Below are positions 23,560-33,689 of a DNA stretch of 64,000 nucleotides, piece after piece. Source of the DNA: Hygrophila difformis (taxonomy: Eukaryota > Streptophyta > Magnoliopsida > Lamiales > Acanthaceae); NCBI GenBank assembly GCA_030278955.1, contig JAOANR010000014.1, forward strand, positions 16,742,068-16,806,067. Reading direction: 5' to 3'. The stretch's first letter is position 1. Each line of letters opens with the position of its first letter. The translations under genes and the position numbers were made by a program. The notes beneath the pieces were generated by a model. That model did not search any database and was not told the DNA's origin. It worked only from the letters and a program-made list of their open reading frames with translations.

Positions 23560-24321
23560 TGTCGAGTTATATGGTTTGACGGAAGTTCAAAATCGATGAT
23601 CAAACCTGCTGGACTGAACCACCTCTGCTGCATTGTGCTCGAAGTTTGAAATATGGATAGATAGAAGATCTGGCTGGGAATGTCTCCAATGGTCATATGA
23701 AAGATTTGGGGGATATTTTCTAAGGTTTCCATGCGGGTAAACCTTTCCCAGATCTAGCATGGTGTTCACAAGGCAAGGAGACCAGTTAAATAAGGAAAGA
23801 ATAACCTACCATCATTGGATGACTGACTTGCAAGATTAAAAAGGGGATTTTGGCTGGAGGAGAATCAACACTAATGCATTGAAATATTCTAAGCTTATGA
23901 AATTCTATCCAAAGCATCTCAAGTAATTGTGTAAAAGTCTATTCGATTTGCAGCCCGTGTTCGAGTTACATCAGTTTGCTGCAAGATGAATAGAGCCTTG
24001 GACAGACTTGATCTAAGAAGTTTGTTCGTGATTCTTCAAGTGTATTGGTAAAGCATTTGAAGGAAGAGTCCAAGGCCGTTTACCAGTTGACCAACGTGCA
24101 TCTGTTTCTACAACAACTCATTGGAGAGGTAGCTTTACAGGCTTCGAAGGGGGAAACTCAAAGTTGGTTTGCTTTGGGCAATTGAAGTGGGTTGGTGATA
24201 ACCTACACCAAAAGCTGGAGGCTTTTGGTCACTACAATTATTTGCTCAATGATTGGAGTAAATGCGTACTCAAGTTTTACTATTGTGTTGTGGTTGTTTG
24301 CCATTGATTTGAACACATAGT

Positions 24322-24839
24322 TGTTTACCAAGAAATTTGCAAAGGTGCGAAACCTCTTTTTGATTGAATAGTGTTGAAGAGATTACAGAAAGGTTTGCAA
24401 AAAGCAATTACAGAATTCAACGAAAGCTTATAAAAGAAAATAAATTTGCAGAATGGAAGAACAAAATTAAATTTGCAGGAAAGGAATTTGCAGAAAATAA
24501 ATGCAGAAAGCAAAAAAAAAAAAAATGTGGGTTCTCTGTGGAGAGTTGAAGGAACCCTTCCAAGTAGCCTTCCTTCGTCTTTTGTAAGCGGAGCCACTCA
24601 ACCGTCAGACACCACCACGATCTTTTCTAGGACACTTATCTTCCTGCCACCCCTCTTGCTGGCACTCAAACGACTGCCTTCAGGGCACTTGTCTCCATGC
24701 CAACGCTGGCTCCCCAAAGAAACCTCCAAGGACCGTTCCCGTTCTCTTCTCACGAGTCCTGGGCCGACATAGTATGAGAGACTGGGTTTACACATAAATT
24801 AGGCTCAAAGCAAATGGGCCAATAATTTGTGGGTTAACA
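24322..24839 (-). repeat. LTR of gag-only Ty3 element (3' LTR)
   Basis: 518 bases, starting TGTTTACCAAGAAATTTGC on the plus strand and closely matching 28303-28808. The few visible differences are small indels and substitutions, which suggests modest age. Confidence 0.85.
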
Positions 24840-24999
24840 GATGCCCCCCTCGTGTGATTTGTCTGATTAGGGTTTCCCAAGATAAATCTGCGCGCTCAAT
24901 ACAGGCCTGGCCCGTTAAGTCATTATAAAAAGATACCAAACTTGTCAGTGCTAATTTTTTTTCTTTTCCTTTCGAATTTTTTCTTCTCATCACCAAGCC

Positions 25000-26080
25000 G
25001 CCGCCGCCGAGGCCTTTTCGTCCCCTACTGTCGCACGCCAGCCACCGTCACGCTTGGGCGCCCATCAGCAGGCCACCACTGCCATCATCTCCCAATCGCT
25101 ACTCGTCGGATCTCAGCCTCCACGGGAACACCTTCAGCCGCCGTTGCAACCTTCTTGGCCACCGCTGAACACCCCTCAGCCTCCTTCGAAGTCTGTTCCG
25201 CCGCCATTGACATCACACGGGCCTCCACCCCTCTTATGTCAGCCGCCACTGAGATAAACCCAGCCGCCACCTTTGGGGCTTTAGCCGCCATCTGGCTTAT
25301 GCAGGCTGCCACTTTGCTTGCCTGAGCCCCTTGAACGCTGTTAAGTCGCCATCCACACGTGACGAAGCACCCGTGACCGAAACCTGCTCAGCCATCACAA
25401 GGAACTGCTCAGCCGCCACCCTTGAAGCTTCGGCTGCCATTCATAGGGCCCAGGCCGCCATATCCTATTGCCTGGCCGCCATCTGCATCTTGCAGGCCGC
25501 CACTTGTTTCTTTGTTCGTCCAACGTCATGAGCTCCTCGTTACTAGCCGTCACTCCTTGCTCTGATCCATCAGTTGAAGACTTAGCCGCCTCCCAAAGCC
25601 TTCAGGCTGCCACTCAGGACACCCAGGCCGCCATCACAGGCATGTTGGCCGCCCATGTCGCCGTGACCACCCAGGTTTGTCCCGTCTCTTGTTTTATTCG
25701 CTTCCGTTTGCTGCATTGATGATTGATCCATGTTTTTCCTTGACTACCTATCGATGACTTAGACTTTATGAGATGACAGATCCATGCTTTACTTCATCTT
25801 TCTTTTTGTACGGCCTTGGTGACTTAGAACTTAGGTTGATCGATTGGTATTGTTATGTTATTACATAAATTAAAACTTAGAAAAACCGCCTACACCATGG
25901 AAATCTTGACCGCCACTCTGTCACACCTGGCCGCCACCTGAGAAGCTCCAGCCGCCATGAAGAGGGCTCCGGCCGCCATTTAGCACTTCTTGGCCGCCAC
26001 TTGAGAAGCTCCAGCCGCCATGGAGAGGGCTCTGGCCACCATTTAGCACTTCTTGGCCGCCACTTGTGCTTGTGATGGCG
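25000..26080 (-). repeat. GCCGCCAT-rich repeat region of the Ty3 element
   Basis: The hexamer-scale motif GGCCGCCA/CAGCCGCCA recurs dozens of times at irregular spacing. On the minus strand it gives broken frames rich in MAA and VAA. A larger unit of about 70 bases (AGAAGCTCCAGCCGCCATG ...) is tandemly duplicated at about 25945-26065. The frames have many stops, so coding is doubtful. Confidence 0.65.
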
Positions 26081-26329
26081 TGGCATGTTTGAATCTTGTT
26101 ATTCAATAACTTAGATAACCCTAGGCTCACCAACTGCGTTATTTGACGACTTAGAACCTAGTAAACAGACATGGTTGCCTTGCCGTCCTTGACAACTTAG
26201 CACTTAGATTTGAAAGATTCGCATTTTCTTTAATGGAATATTATGTTGTTTGATGACCAGGACTTAGCGAACCAATCCAAACCATTAGCCGCGTGCGGCC
26301 TCAGGCTGCCAGTACACCAGCCACCATCT

Positions 26330-26550
26330 TCAAGGCTTCGCTGCCTCTTGAAGGTCTTAGAAGCCATGGCGGCCTCTTGGATACCCTATAGGCCATGACA
26401 TCACCAAGACGGTCTCCTGAAGGCCTTAGAAGCCATGACGACCTCTAAAAGGCCTTGGAGGCCATGATGGCCTCTTGGAAACCAATGGCCTCTTGAAGGC
26501 CAAGGGGGCCTCTTGAAGGCCTTGGAGGCCATGGCGGCCTCTTAGAGTCT
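26330..26550 (-). repeat. Short tandem repeats around GGCCTCTTGAAGGCC
   Basis: Units of roughly 35-60 bases built on GGCCTCTTGAAGGCC and GGAGGCCATGRCGGCC repeat several times with variation. They lie just downstream (minus strand) of gag and look like an expanding minisatellite, not a coding region. Confidence 0.6.
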
Positions 26551-26587
26551 GTCGGGGGTTTTTAGCTTGGGTTGTTTCCACCCAGGA

Positions 26588-28247
26588 TCATTGCAGAAAC
26601 CACCCCATTGGTTCGTTTTCCTCTTTACCGAACTTCACTTCTTTGAGATGAGTTCCTTGTAGAGACTGACGCTTCTCTTCCTGTTCTTCTAGGAATTTTT
26701 CCAGTCGGGCCGCTCTCTCGGCCAAGTGGGCTAAGTCAGTTGAATCCTGCACAATTAAGTGTTCCTTTAGTCTAGGCAACATATTAGATACTGCTATGTT
26801 GGCTATTTCCCTCTCAGGTATTGCCATAGTACATCGGCCCTTAAGCCGCTGTAACCTGTTAATGAAGGTACTTGTCGTCTCATCGGCATACTGTTTTGCA
26901 TTAGTCAAGTCTGCGAGGCTCACCTGAGACAGGGGTGTATAGAATTTGTCATGGAAGGCTCGCTCCAAATCAGCCCAATTCTGGATAGAATTAGGACGCA
27001 AAGATGCATACCATGCGAAAGCAGGACCAGTGAGGGATGAGCTAAAGAGCCTCAACTTCAGCCAATCGTTCGATGCTGCTTCCCTACACTGTGCAGTGAA
27101 CCTGCCCACGTGCTCCACGGTAGACTTGCCTTCATCCCCTGAGAATGTAGAGAATTCAGGCATCTTGAAGCCTCGTGGGTATGGTTGCATACTGTCTACC
27201 CAATCAGGGTATGGCTTTCGGTATGTAGGCCGCTCCATCGGCCTCAGTTGAATCCCGAAGTGTTGCTGCATCATGTCCGCAAGCAACTCGGGTGACACTG
27301 CTGGCGCCTGCGCAGTAGGCATGGCTCGAGGTGTAGCAGGAGCAATGGCGGTTGTTGTGGCAGGTGTCGCAGCCACTCCGCATGGCTGTGGCGTCTGCCC
27401 CCTGGCTATGACGTCTGTCCCCAGGGTTGTGGCGCATGCGCCCCTGGCTGTGGCCTTTGCCCCCAAGGCTGTGGTGCCTGCCCCCCTGGCTGTGGCGTCT
27501 GCCCCCAGGGTTGTGATGCCTGCCCCCCTGGCTGTGGCGTCTTTCCCCAGGATTGTGACGCCGATACTGGCGAGTAATTATCCATGTAGGGCGCAGTTGG
27601 AACATTCGGCACATAAGGTGTCGTTTGTCGTGGTGGCATACCAATGCCACCAGAGGCCGCTGTATAGCCTGGAGAAGCACTGGAGGCCACTAAACAGCCT
27701 GGTGCCGCATAAATCGGCGCTGGATGTGCCGCATACCCAAAACTCGGCATCATGGGTGCCGCTGGGGTGAAGGCATAAGCAGCCTGATATGGGTTTAGAA
27801 ATGACTAGCCAGGCCTCCAGCCTCAGGGAGTGGCGGCTGGCTAGGTGTTGTTCCCCCTGTCCGCTGTTGGCCGCCTGACGGCCCTGGACACGGGATGCTA
27901 AGCGGCGTGTTAGTGCCGTTTGAGGGAGCAGTTGCAGAAGTGGTTAATTCTTGTTGAGTACACAAGGAACTGCATACTCTATCAATCTGATCGGCCATAG
28001 CCGACCGCAATACCTCTATTAAGTGACTCGTGAGTACAGGCATGAACTCGGCCATCGATTCTGTCATCGAAAGCCGCATTTGCTCCGTCAATGCGGGGGT
28101 CTGCATAATCCCCTGTTGTGGCTGGGCAGTACTCGCCGTCACAATCACATCTTCAGACGACGTCCTCCCTGGTGTTTTGTCTTGTAAAGACATCTCTTCG
28201 AATTTCTGGGTTAAATCACTCACCAAACGTCCAGATCTTAGACGCAT
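26588..28247 (-). pseudogene. Ty3 gag with expanded proline/glutamine repeat, frameshifted
   Basis: Three minus-strand frames (27795-28247, 27406-27753, 26588-27466) together give one gag. The N-terminus is rich in Ser/Thr/Gln. A repeat of about 14 codons reads PQPWGQTPQPGGQA (27400-27560, a minisatellite of GGCTGTGGCGTCTGCCCCC type). The retrotransposon gag domain includes FSGDEGKSTVEHVGRF and WYASLRPNSIQNWADLERAF. The frame ends without a zinc knuckle or protease. Two frameshifts break it, both near the repeat. Confidence 0.75.
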
Positions 28248-28284
28248 ACACTTCTTTGAAGCGGATATGGCTTTAACTTCGGTC

Positions 28285-28302
28285 CCACTGGGCGTGTCAA
28301 TT
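28285..28302 (-). other. Primer-binding-site-like sequence of gag-only Ty3 element
   Basis: TGACACGCCCAGTGGGAC on the minus strand, immediately inside the 5' LTR, resembles the primer site of many plant Ty3 elements. The tRNA was not identified by comparison. Confidence 0.55.
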
Positions 28303-28808
28303 TGTTTACCAAGAAATTTGCAGAGGAGCGAAACCTCTTTTTGATTGAACAGTGTTGAAGAGATTACAGAAAGGTTTGCGAAAAGAAATTACAGAATTCA
28401 ACGAAAGCTTGTAAAAGAAAATAAATTTGCAGAATAGAAGAACAAAATTAAATTTGCAGGAAAGGAATTTGCAGAAAATAAGTGCAGAAAGGAAAAAAAT
28501 AAAATGCGGGTTCTCTGTGGAGGAAGGAACCCTTCCAAGTGAGCCTTCCTTCGGCTTTTGTAAGCGGAGCCACTCAACCGTCAAACACTACCACGATAGG
28601 ACACTTGTCTTCCTGCCACCCCTCCTGCTGGCGCTCAAACGACTGCCTACAGGACACTTGTCTCCATGCCAACGCTGGCTCCCCAAAGAAACCTCCAAGG
28701 ACCGTTCCCGTTCTCTTCTCATGAGTCCTGAGCCGACATAGTATGAGAGACTGGGTTTACACATAGATTGGGCTCAAAGCAAATTGGCCAATAATTTGTG
28801 GGTTAACA
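28303..28808 (-). repeat. LTR of gag-only Ty3 element (5' LTR)
   Basis: 506 bases, paired with 24322-24839. On the minus strand it begins TGTTAACCCACAAATTATTG and ends GGTAAACA. Confidence 0.85.
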
Positions 28809-28954
28809 ATAGTAGAATCACCTTCTGGATTGGTATCCCCAAGACGTAGGCCGAAGGGCGAACTGGGTTAACAGCTCCTTGTGTCATTTATTCTTTTATG
28901 TATCTTAATTTATTCCGTTGTGCTTGATTATTGGTATTGTTAATCTTTGTGTTT

Positions 28955-29016
28955 AAGCCCATTCGACTCTCATTTGTACATTGCGTGAGAGCTCCGAACG
29001 ATCCGCACTTAACGCA
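28955..29016 (-). pseudogene. Decayed TBL copy, exon 3 remnant
   Basis: The minus strand matches the start of exon 3 of the neighbouring TBL genes, including its intron acceptor (compare 15850-15905 and 29699-29752), with about one change in five. It directly abuts the truncated Copia LTR. It is the other half of the remnant at 17565-17900. Confidence 0.65.
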
Positions 29017-29148
29017 AATTTAAACACTATGATGTGGGACTAGGATTTCATTACAAAACGTGGTGAAATTTTATATTTGGTTGGATTAAAATAACAAAAA
29101 CCATCAGCACCAAGGAATTTGTAATTTTAAAACTGACAATTGCCTAAT

Positions 29149-30786
29149 CTAAGAAGAGTTGACGATGTAAGAATAGAGGATCTGATTCCAGACATCAGGC
29201 ACCCCAGGAAGACACCAATGTACACAGTCCGAATAGCTCGTGGGATCCGCTAGTTGTTCTTGGCTAAGGGGCCGAAAAAACATCCGATAAATAGACGGAT
29301 GCGCGTCCCTCCTCAAATCCGATAAGCTTGTTATGTTGAGATATTCCACTCTAACCCCTCTCCTCTCCAGCTTTTCTATAGCTGATTGCACCGCGGGTAT
29401 GAATTCCGGCTCCGGGATAATGCCCCGGTACCCCTCCTTGTACGGCTCTGTTTCGTTGTAGCAGCTCTGTGGCACGCCATAACTTTCCGCACTGCAATGG
29501 TGACATCAAATTTGCCAATCAATAATAAATAACAAACTAACAATGTATACATGAAATAAACTTTGGTTTTGTAGTTAAGGAACTTACTAGAGGTGAGAAG
29601 GCGAAAGGCTCATAAAGAACAACTGCGTTTTGGTTCTGTTGATGTTGATCTCCAGCCATTCCGACCACGTGTTTAACCCCATTTCGTATAGACGCAGCCT
29701 ACTCGACACACGTTTGTAGATTGCATCCGAGCTCCCGAATGATCCCCACCTAATGATGTAAAGCGAAACACAATAATGGTGTCATGACATGAAGTAGTAG
29801 GTTTTTTTTTTTAGTAAACAAAAAAACTATGTTGGTGAAAGAATTTATTGCAGGAAAGAAAAGACATAAAACAGAGGACTCGTTACTGAAGCAATAGCAG
29901 ATGATGTAGTACTTTACTTACAAGACAGTCATGGTTGGCTCCAGCCACCACATGAATGCATCAAAGACGAGTATGTCTGCATCATTCCAGTGTTTTGCGT
30001 GCTTCTCAATCGATGTAATCCTAAGGATACGGTCCTTCACCCGGTGCGTCTCTGGGTCGTCGCAATTGGACTCTACCAGCAAGGGCGACCAGTAGAATCC
30101 AATTGTGGCATTGAATTCCTTCACAAGCCCAAATAATTTACTTCACTGCTAAATGATGTAAACAGCAGCAATACACGAAGGGAAAAGTGAGAACTTACGG
30201 GAGCCAGGAAGGTGTACAAATTGCCATTTCTGGATATGTTCTTGGGAGTGGACGGATGGAGAGACGACTCGATTAGGCAAAGCATGGAAGTCCATTGGTT
30301 CTTGTTCAAAGAATCTCCCACAAAAATGAGTTTCTTCCCTCTTATTGTCTCCAGCAACAGTGTGCCGTTGAAATTCGGAAGATCGCAGCCGTGGGGCTGC
30401 CATCGCCACCCTTGATATCTGGAATCCTTTCTGCCGTACTTCTGACAAGCATAGTCTTCCAGCATGAACGAGCACTGTCCTCCCTTGTACAACGGATACG
30501 ACACGTTATCATAAACCCATCTTCCTGTAAACAAGCTGCATCTCGTACCCGAACCTGGACTGGAACCGGAATTCAAATCTTCGACCTGATCTTTACTACT
30601 GGTATTCTGCCTGGTTTCTCCCGCCTTATTGGCTTCGAATTCAACGTTATTGGCAACTTTCTGGTCTTCCAGGACGCTGCCGCCATTATTCACGGTTAGC
30701 AGAGCAGCAGCAATGGCCAAAGCTAAGAGGAAGAAGACAACCAAGTAGTGAGTTTTGAATCTGAGCTTGCAAGTCTCGAGATTCAT
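29149..30786 (-). CDS. TBL: Trichome birefringence-like protein (probable polysaccharide O-acetyltransferase), copy 4
   Basis: Minus-strand exons 30786-30199, 30118-29922, 29749-29588 and 29491-29149 join in frame to about 429 residues. As in copy 3, the first exon runs through the position of intron 1 of copies 1 and 2. A membrane anchor lies at residues about 13-32. The stem is slightly longer than in copy 3 (extra Ser/Gly-rich DLNSGSSPGSGT). Then come the PMR5N domain (CSLFTGRWVYDN, WRWQPHGCDLPNF), the GDS block FVGDSLNKNQWTSMLCLIES, LVESNCDDP and [17 protein letters not shown]. All catalytic residues are present. Note N for R in the otherwise invariant CDLPRF motif. Function as for the other copies; the closest paralogue is copy 3. 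Confidence 0.9.
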
Positions 30787-30948
30787 TTTTTGTATCTATG
30801 AGGTTCATTCAAGATTCAAAAGCAGCTGGGGTTTTGTATTATTATTTAGGAACGTTTAGGCAAACAGCCAGACAGGGACGTGCAATTAAAACAATTTGGA
30901 TTCATTAGGACTTGGTTCGAGAAATGTTGAGCCCACAGGTCAGATAAT

Positions 30949-31017
30949 TTGGTAAAAATCCCAACCCATCCCCATTTGCATGATTGTTGATAAAATTATT
31001 ACCACCAACTATACAGT
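30949..31017 (-). promoter_or_regulatory. Upstream block conserved between TBL copies 4 and 3
   Basis: It shares GGTAAAAATCCCAACCCATC-type sequence and GTTGATAAAATTATTA with 16912-16981. It sits about 165-230 bases upstream of the start codon. Beyond it the two upstream regions differ because several elements are inserted here. Confidence 0.45.
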
Positions 31018-31129
31018 CATGTGACTTTTCCACCAGGTCAAAATAGAAGGCGAAGACTGACTGCACTGCCCTAGACCATAACAGGACTAAACTGTAAGCA
31101 CGTGATGTGCAGAATTTATACTACCTCGT

Positions 31130-32156
31130 TAGCGCTGTTCAAAGTGTGGAGGTTCAAACGGTAAACCAAATCAAAGCAAATTGTATTTTGATGGTTTGAT
31201 TTGATTTGCGGTTTAAAATTAGTATTTTAATTTTTTTTTAGAAAATTGTAGTTTGCGGTTTAGGTTTGGTCTGCAGATAGAATTAATTAGACCTAATCGT
31301 AAATCGTAATTATATAGTATTTAATAAAAATATATATAATGTATATAATATACTTCCTCCGTTCCTAAATAAGTGCTACGGACCCACATTTCACGTAATC
31401 CAATACACGTTTTTAATTCGTAATAACTCAAATTCCATACAAGTAAAAATTATGAAAATTTGATATTCTAAATCTATGCGATTAGACGAATCCAACAAGA
31501 TCTCACTTGACTATATTTTATCTTATATAATTGTATTAAAAAGTCGAGTCAAAGCTACTTAATGAACAGTGACAAAAGTCAAAATGTGCCAATTAAAAAG
31601 GAACGGAGGTAGTACTATTAGAATTAGATTTATTGACAAATGCCTTTATATTAGTTCAAGCTTCTGTTCATTTGTATAATATATTTCAGAAGTTTTGTTG
31701 ATGTAATGCACTTTTACTTTGGTTTACAGGTTATATTTGTAATCCTGATATATTTCAGAAAGCACATGTTGTTACTGCTACCCTTCATTGGTTCTACCAC
31801 TACTGTTGTTTCTTATGCTATATTTGTAGTTTTATTTTTTTCCAATAGCTTATAATAATTCTAGTTTATTACGTATTTGACTTGTAAACAGTAAACTTAT
31901 GTTTTTTTTAACTTTTAATTTGCATTTTGGAGTTTGGACTGTTACACTGACGACTGTAAATCATATAATTTTTTTCTTATTAAAACTTTGGTTAAACCGT
32001 AATCAAACCGCACCAAACCGCTTTTTCCGGTTTGGTTTGGTTTGATTTGAAATGCTAAATTGGTTTGGTTTAGTATAATTTTTTCCCAAACCTTTTTTGG
32101 TGGTTTGGTTTGGTTTTGGTGAGAAACCGCACCAACCCGCACCGCGTTCACCCCTA
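31130..32156. mobile_element. hAT-like non-autonomous element
   Basis: The right end (GTTCACCCCTA) and left end (TAGCGCTGTTCAA) are imperfect inverted repeats of the TAGGGGTGAAC type. They are flanked by ACCTCGT and ACCTCGG, close to an 8-bp target duplication. Subterminal zones are dense in AAACCGCA/TGGTTTGGTTTG, a pattern common in plant hAT derivatives. No transposase frame. A Stowaway-like MITE lies inside. Confidence 0.6.
31351..31614. mobile_element. Stowaway-like MITE nested in the hAT-like element
   Basis: Inverted ends TACTTCCTCCGTTCC and GGAACGGAGGTAGTA differ at one base and begin and end with TA. The interior is shared with 3376-3824. Typical size for the group. Confidence 0.75.
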
Positions 32157-32209
32157 ACCTCGGTTTTTAAAAAAAATAAATAAAAAGAATATTTTTGTGA
32201 TAGTGCAAC

Positions 32210-32580
32210 ATTGCACTTTTTGCAACAATTCATCTTTTAGCTTTGAGTCAAATTTTTTTCATAGTTATACAAATAAAAATGTAGTCAAGTAGGATCATAT
32301 TGAATTCGTCTTATTATGTAGTTTTAGAATATCTAATTTTTATAATTTTTACTCATACACAATTTGATTTATTAATGATTAAAAATGTACACTGAACTGC
32401 GTGCAATAGATGAATGTTGCAACTTTATGGAAACGGAGGTAGTATTTACATAGTTATTATTATTTATTAAGTAATTTTAGTTCAAGTGAGATCTTTTAGA
32501 ATTCATCTAATCGTATAATTTTAGAATATTAAATTTAAATAATTTTTATTTTTATATAATTAGAAATATAAAACGTTAAA
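32210..32580. repeat. Two partial inverted copies of the Stowaway-like MITE
   Basis: 32210-32447 ends GGAAACGGAGGTAGTA and contains the reverse complement of the MITE interior (TAGTTTTAGAATATCTAATT). 32455-32580 holds a second partial copy (CAAGTGAGATCTTTTAGAAT). Neither has both ends. Confidence 0.55.
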
Positions 32581-33153
32581 AATATATAGTATTAGATTGT
32601 GTGAAAATATAGGAATATTTTTTTAAAAATAGTGGTAGTATGTTTTTTTTAAAAAAAATGATAATGTTAAGTTCTGCAATTATGTCCCATGAGCATTTGG
32701 TTAGTAGTATAAGAGCCTGTTTGTTTTGACTTATTTTTTCTTCTTTTGACTTTTGCTTCACCCAAAAGTCTTTGAATTTTTTTAACTGTTTGTTTTGACT
32801 TTTTTTAAAAGAAAAATAGAAGCAAAAGTTAAAATTTAATTTTTTTTTCAAAGTAGGTTGGGGTTACTTTTTTTAAAAGAAGAAGTCATTTTGGAATAAA
32901 AATGCAAAAATATCTCCATTTAAAAAGGAAATAAAATATATTGTAAATATCCTTACAATATTTATGTGAATTTTAGTAATTTTAAGATATCAAAAGTCCT
33001 TCTACATACAATCTTTTCAAAAATATTTCAGTTGAAAAACAACTTTAATAATATGAATCCAAATAATTATTTGAGCTATTTTTACTTTTGAATTCTCATT
33101 TTCTCTCCTTATCTTTTTACTACTCACAACAAACGTGCCCTAAAAAATACAGT
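32581..33153. other. AT-rich intergenic region; nothing recognised
   Basis: Mostly homopolymer-rich A/T sequence with no gene or clear element ends. Confidence 0.5.
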
Positions 33154-33222
33154 ATTCCTTTAGAAGGCAGAAAAGGAATGATACACCGATCAGATCGAGC
33201 GTTGACCTCAAAACATGGTTTA
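33154..33222. repeat. Duplicated flank block (partner at 17494-17559)
   Basis: Nearly the same sequence as 17494-17559, placing it at the far edge of the duplicated TBL unit. A short GAGAATAGAGGATTAGAGGA at about 33265 weakly resembles the end of a TBL last exon and could be debris of a further copy; this is not secure. Confidence 0.6.
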
Positions 33223-33689
33223 TCTTCTTATGGTCGTGAAGTTTCATTGAGAAAACTAAGATGAGAGAATAGAGGATTAGAGGATACACGTCACATCTCG
33301 CAATTAAACTTATTAATTACACAACGAACTAAATGAGCTAGCTGTCAGTCCAATGCTACTTGCTAGACATAGTATTAAATGTTTGCACCAGTGCATGATT
33401 GATTACTTGATGTATTCCCATATTTGACTTGTAATAACAACATGTTAATGTTATTCCAAAAAAATTGATTAGCCCTCGTTGGATCATTCCACCAATTAAT
33501 CGGTATATTGAGAATCAAAGAAAAATGCTTCTAAACCCAAATTACAATGGAGATATAATGGGCCTAGACCAGTGAGCCTCGAGGTCTAAACTTGGGAAAA
33601 GAAGGGCCCAGTACCCTTTCCCAACCAATTATTTGAGCCTAAGCCCCATAATTTGGTCCCATCAATTATATATGAAAGTTAAGCAAAAT

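Larger units (their letters stand above)
24322..28808 (-). mobile_element. Gag-only Ty3-type LTR retrotransposon (non-autonomous)
   Basis: It is oriented on the minus strand: 5' LTR 28808-28303, 3' LTR 24839-24322, both with TG...CA ends. It is flanked by ATAGT (24317-24321 and 28809-28813), and the unoccupied site is seen in the Copia 5' LTR at 19982. On the minus strand, directly after the 5' LTR, comes a primer-site-like TGACACGCCCAGTGGGAC. A purine-rich tract (GAGGGGGGCATC) precedes the 3' LTR. Only gag is recognisable; pol is replaced by about 1.7 kb of repetitive DNA. It resembles the gag-containing short LTR elements reported in plants. Confidence 0.88.
18053..28953 (+). mobile_element. 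Copia LTR retrotransposon, pol deleted, split by two nested insertions
   Basis: The 5' LTR is 18053-20249 (TGTTGAG ... CCAACA) and includes a CACTA element. The PBS TGGTATCAGAGC starts at 20252, complementary to initiator tRNA-Met. The PPT is at 23546-23559 and the 3' LTR starts at 23560 (TGTCGAG). The 3' LTR is broken by a Ty3 element (24322-28808) and stops matching at about 28953, about 155 bases short of the expected end. Inside are gag and only the last few dozen codons of RNase H, so protease, integrase and most of RT are gone. The element landed within a decayed TBL gene. Confidence 0.85.
23560..28953 (+). repeat. Copia 3' LTR, interrupted and 3'-truncated
   Basis: 23560-24321 and 28814-28953 align to the 5' LTR. 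The gap is the Ty3 element with its ATAGT duplication. A 26-base segment around 24195-24219 is present here but not in the 5' LTR. The alignment ends at GTGTT (28949-28953); the following bases match a TBL exon, so the truncation joined LTR and gene debris. Confidence 0.85.

Noticed and set aside
25085..25312. Minus-strand Ala-rich ORF in the gag-only Ty3 element
   Set aside because: The frame is a by-product of the GGCCGCCAT repeat and is interrupted soon on both sides. Similar frames exist on the plus strand.
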